This document shows, one piece after another, positions 5,719 through 6,083 of a stretch of DNA of 6,083 nucleotides (position 1 is its first letter; each line of letters starts with the position of its first letter). Origin of the DNA: JAHBVL01 sp964461025 (GTDB lineage: Bacteria > Chloroflexota > Chloroflexia > Thermomicrobiales > UBA6265); assembly GCA_964461025.1 (NCBI GenBank), contig CAYWSE010000128.1:1-6083 (forward strand). The letters run 5' to 3'. The notes below the pieces were generated by a model that saw only the letters and a program-made list of their open reading frames with translations, did no database searches and was not told where the DNA came from. Made by a program: the position numbers and the translations under genes.

Positions 5719-5750
5719 ATATTGACAATCATCTATATCGCCATTAGGAT
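5719..5750 (+). promoter_or_regulatory. Promoter and operator-like dyad for the ArsR-family gene
   Basis: A consensus -35 box TTGACA (5722-5727) is followed, after exactly 17 bases, by TAGGAT (5745-5750), which matches the -10 consensus at four of six positions. Overlapping the -35 box is an AT-rich imperfect dyad, ATATTGACAATCATCTATAT (5719-5738), symmetric at 14 of 20 positions and standing out from the GC-rich surroundings. ArsR/SmtB repressors commonly bind such 12-2-12-like dyads over their own promoter, so autorepression is expected. If this promoter is used, transcription would begin at about 5757-5758, so the message would have almost no leader. Confidence 0.55.
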
Positions 5751-5757
5751 GACCGCT

Positions 5758-6083
5758 ATGGATGCAAGGATCCGGCCACCTGGATGTTGTGAGATTGCGA
5801 TCGAGCCGGATCCGTTGCCTGCGGCAACGACGGCGAGCGTCGTCGATATGCACAAGGCGCTCTCGGACTCGACCCGGTTCGAGATCTTCCGGCTTGTGGC
5901 GGCGCAATCGGCGCCGATTTGCGCGTGCGATATCGTCGATCGATTCCAGGTCAGTCAGCCGACCATATCGCATCACATGAAGGTTCTGCGTGACGCCGGA
6001 TTGATCACCGTGTCGCGCCGTGGTGTTTGGGCGTACTACGCTGTCGATCCGCGGGGTCTGGAGGTCCTGCGCGACACGATCGA
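5758..6083 (+). CDS. ArsR/SmtB-family metal-responsive repressor, CadC-like cysteine layout (3' end beyond window)
   Basis: The frame stays open to the right edge, giving 108 residues plus part of a codon. It is a winged-helix dimeric repressor expected to release DNA on metal binding. Features are an N-terminal arm with a Cys pair (Cys10, Cys11 in PPGCCEI), helix MHKALSDSTRFEIFRLVA (31-48), the metal-site motif ICACDIV (Cys55, Cys57), the recognition helix VSQPTISHHMKVLRDAGLI (65-83), and the wing SRRGVWAYYAV (86-96). CxC in this helix is the arsenite/cadmium motif (ELCVCD in ArsR and CadC). N-terminal Cys plus CxC together is the alpha3N site known from CadC, so Cd/Pb/Zn or As(III) sensing is inferred. 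ATG 5758 has AGGA (5747-5749 region) about 8 bases upstream; an in-frame ATG at 5749 is possible but would have no room for a ribosome site. It is transcribed away from the cupredoxin-like gene. Regulated genes probably lie downstream, outside the window. Confidence 0.92.
   Translation, partial: MDARIRPPGCCEIAIEPDPLPAATTASVVDMHKALSDSTRFEIFRLVAAQSAPICACDIVDRFQVSQPTISHHMKVLRDAGLITVSRRGVWAYYAVDPRGLEVLRDTI

Noticed and set aside
4700..5728. Longer start (5728) for the Tat/cupredoxin-like gene
   Set aside because: It would bury the twin-arginine signal 58 residues inside the protein and translate through the operator-like repeats. ATG 5554 has a ribosome site just upstream.
5749..5757. Alternative in-frame ATG at 5749 for the ArsR-family gene
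   Set aside because: It leaves no space for a ribosome site and lies in the putative -10 box; adding MTA gives no extra conserved sequence. Kept only as a possibility.

Overview
The window reads as a GC-rich bacterial chromosome segment, most likely from the Chloroflexota (Thermomicrobia/Sphaerobacter-like). This is an inference from gene style and repeats, with no marker gene to prove it. Supporting points are a many-pass sensor kinase of the ComP/NarX type, a YhbW-like flavin oxidoreductase, a decayed MNT/HEPN pair, a dispersed inverted repeat carrying the core GTCATTCTGA...GAAGAATCTC, and arrays of degenerate 7-bp CGTANNN repeats. There is no rRNA, tRNA, CRISPR array, transposase or phage gene.

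Layout, left to right. (1) Bases 2-313 (+) encode a small MNT-type nucleotidyltransferase (antitoxin-like) whose catalytic Asp pair looks damaged. Overlapping its 3' end is what appears to be the start of the HEPN partner (282-~350). Its middle is replaced by a long inverted-repeat element (about 391-540), and a possible C-terminal tail survives in the same frame (about 546-602). (2) Bases 620-1615 (+) encode a luciferase-like (LLM class) flavin-dependent oxidoreductase. (3) After a 127-bp convergent spacer rich in short hairpins, a two-component operon lies on the minus strand: sensor kinase 4515-2386, then NarL/LuxR-type response regulator 2411-1743, overlapping by 26 bp and probably translationally coupled. 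(4) Bases 4516-4699 are a non-coding spacer filled with heptanucleotide repeats in opposite orientations at its two ends. (5) Bases 5554-4700 (-) encode a Tat-exported protein made of two tandem cupredoxin-like halves; only the second half has plausible type-1 copper ligands. (6) A divergent control region (5555-5757) holds four copies of a TTCCCGRTC motif as interleaved inverted repeats, plus a good promoter and operator-like dyad facing right. (7) An ArsR/SmtB-family metal-sensor repressor starts at 5758 (+) and runs off the right edge.

How the parts may work together. The kinase would sense an envelope or membrane signal and phosphorylate the regulator at Asp63; its targets are not visible here. 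The ArsR-family protein has an N-terminal Cys pair and a CxC in the recognition region, like the CadC-type alpha3N site, so it probably responds to a thiophilic metal or arsenite. It probably controls its own promoter and whatever lies beyond the window. Its divergent neighbour, the exported cupredoxin-like protein, could share the control region, but that is inference. Nothing here makes a complete new system. The observations most worth checking are the eroded MNT/HEPN module, the heptad repeat arrays, the asymmetric tandem cupredoxin and the four-copy TTCCCGRTC array.
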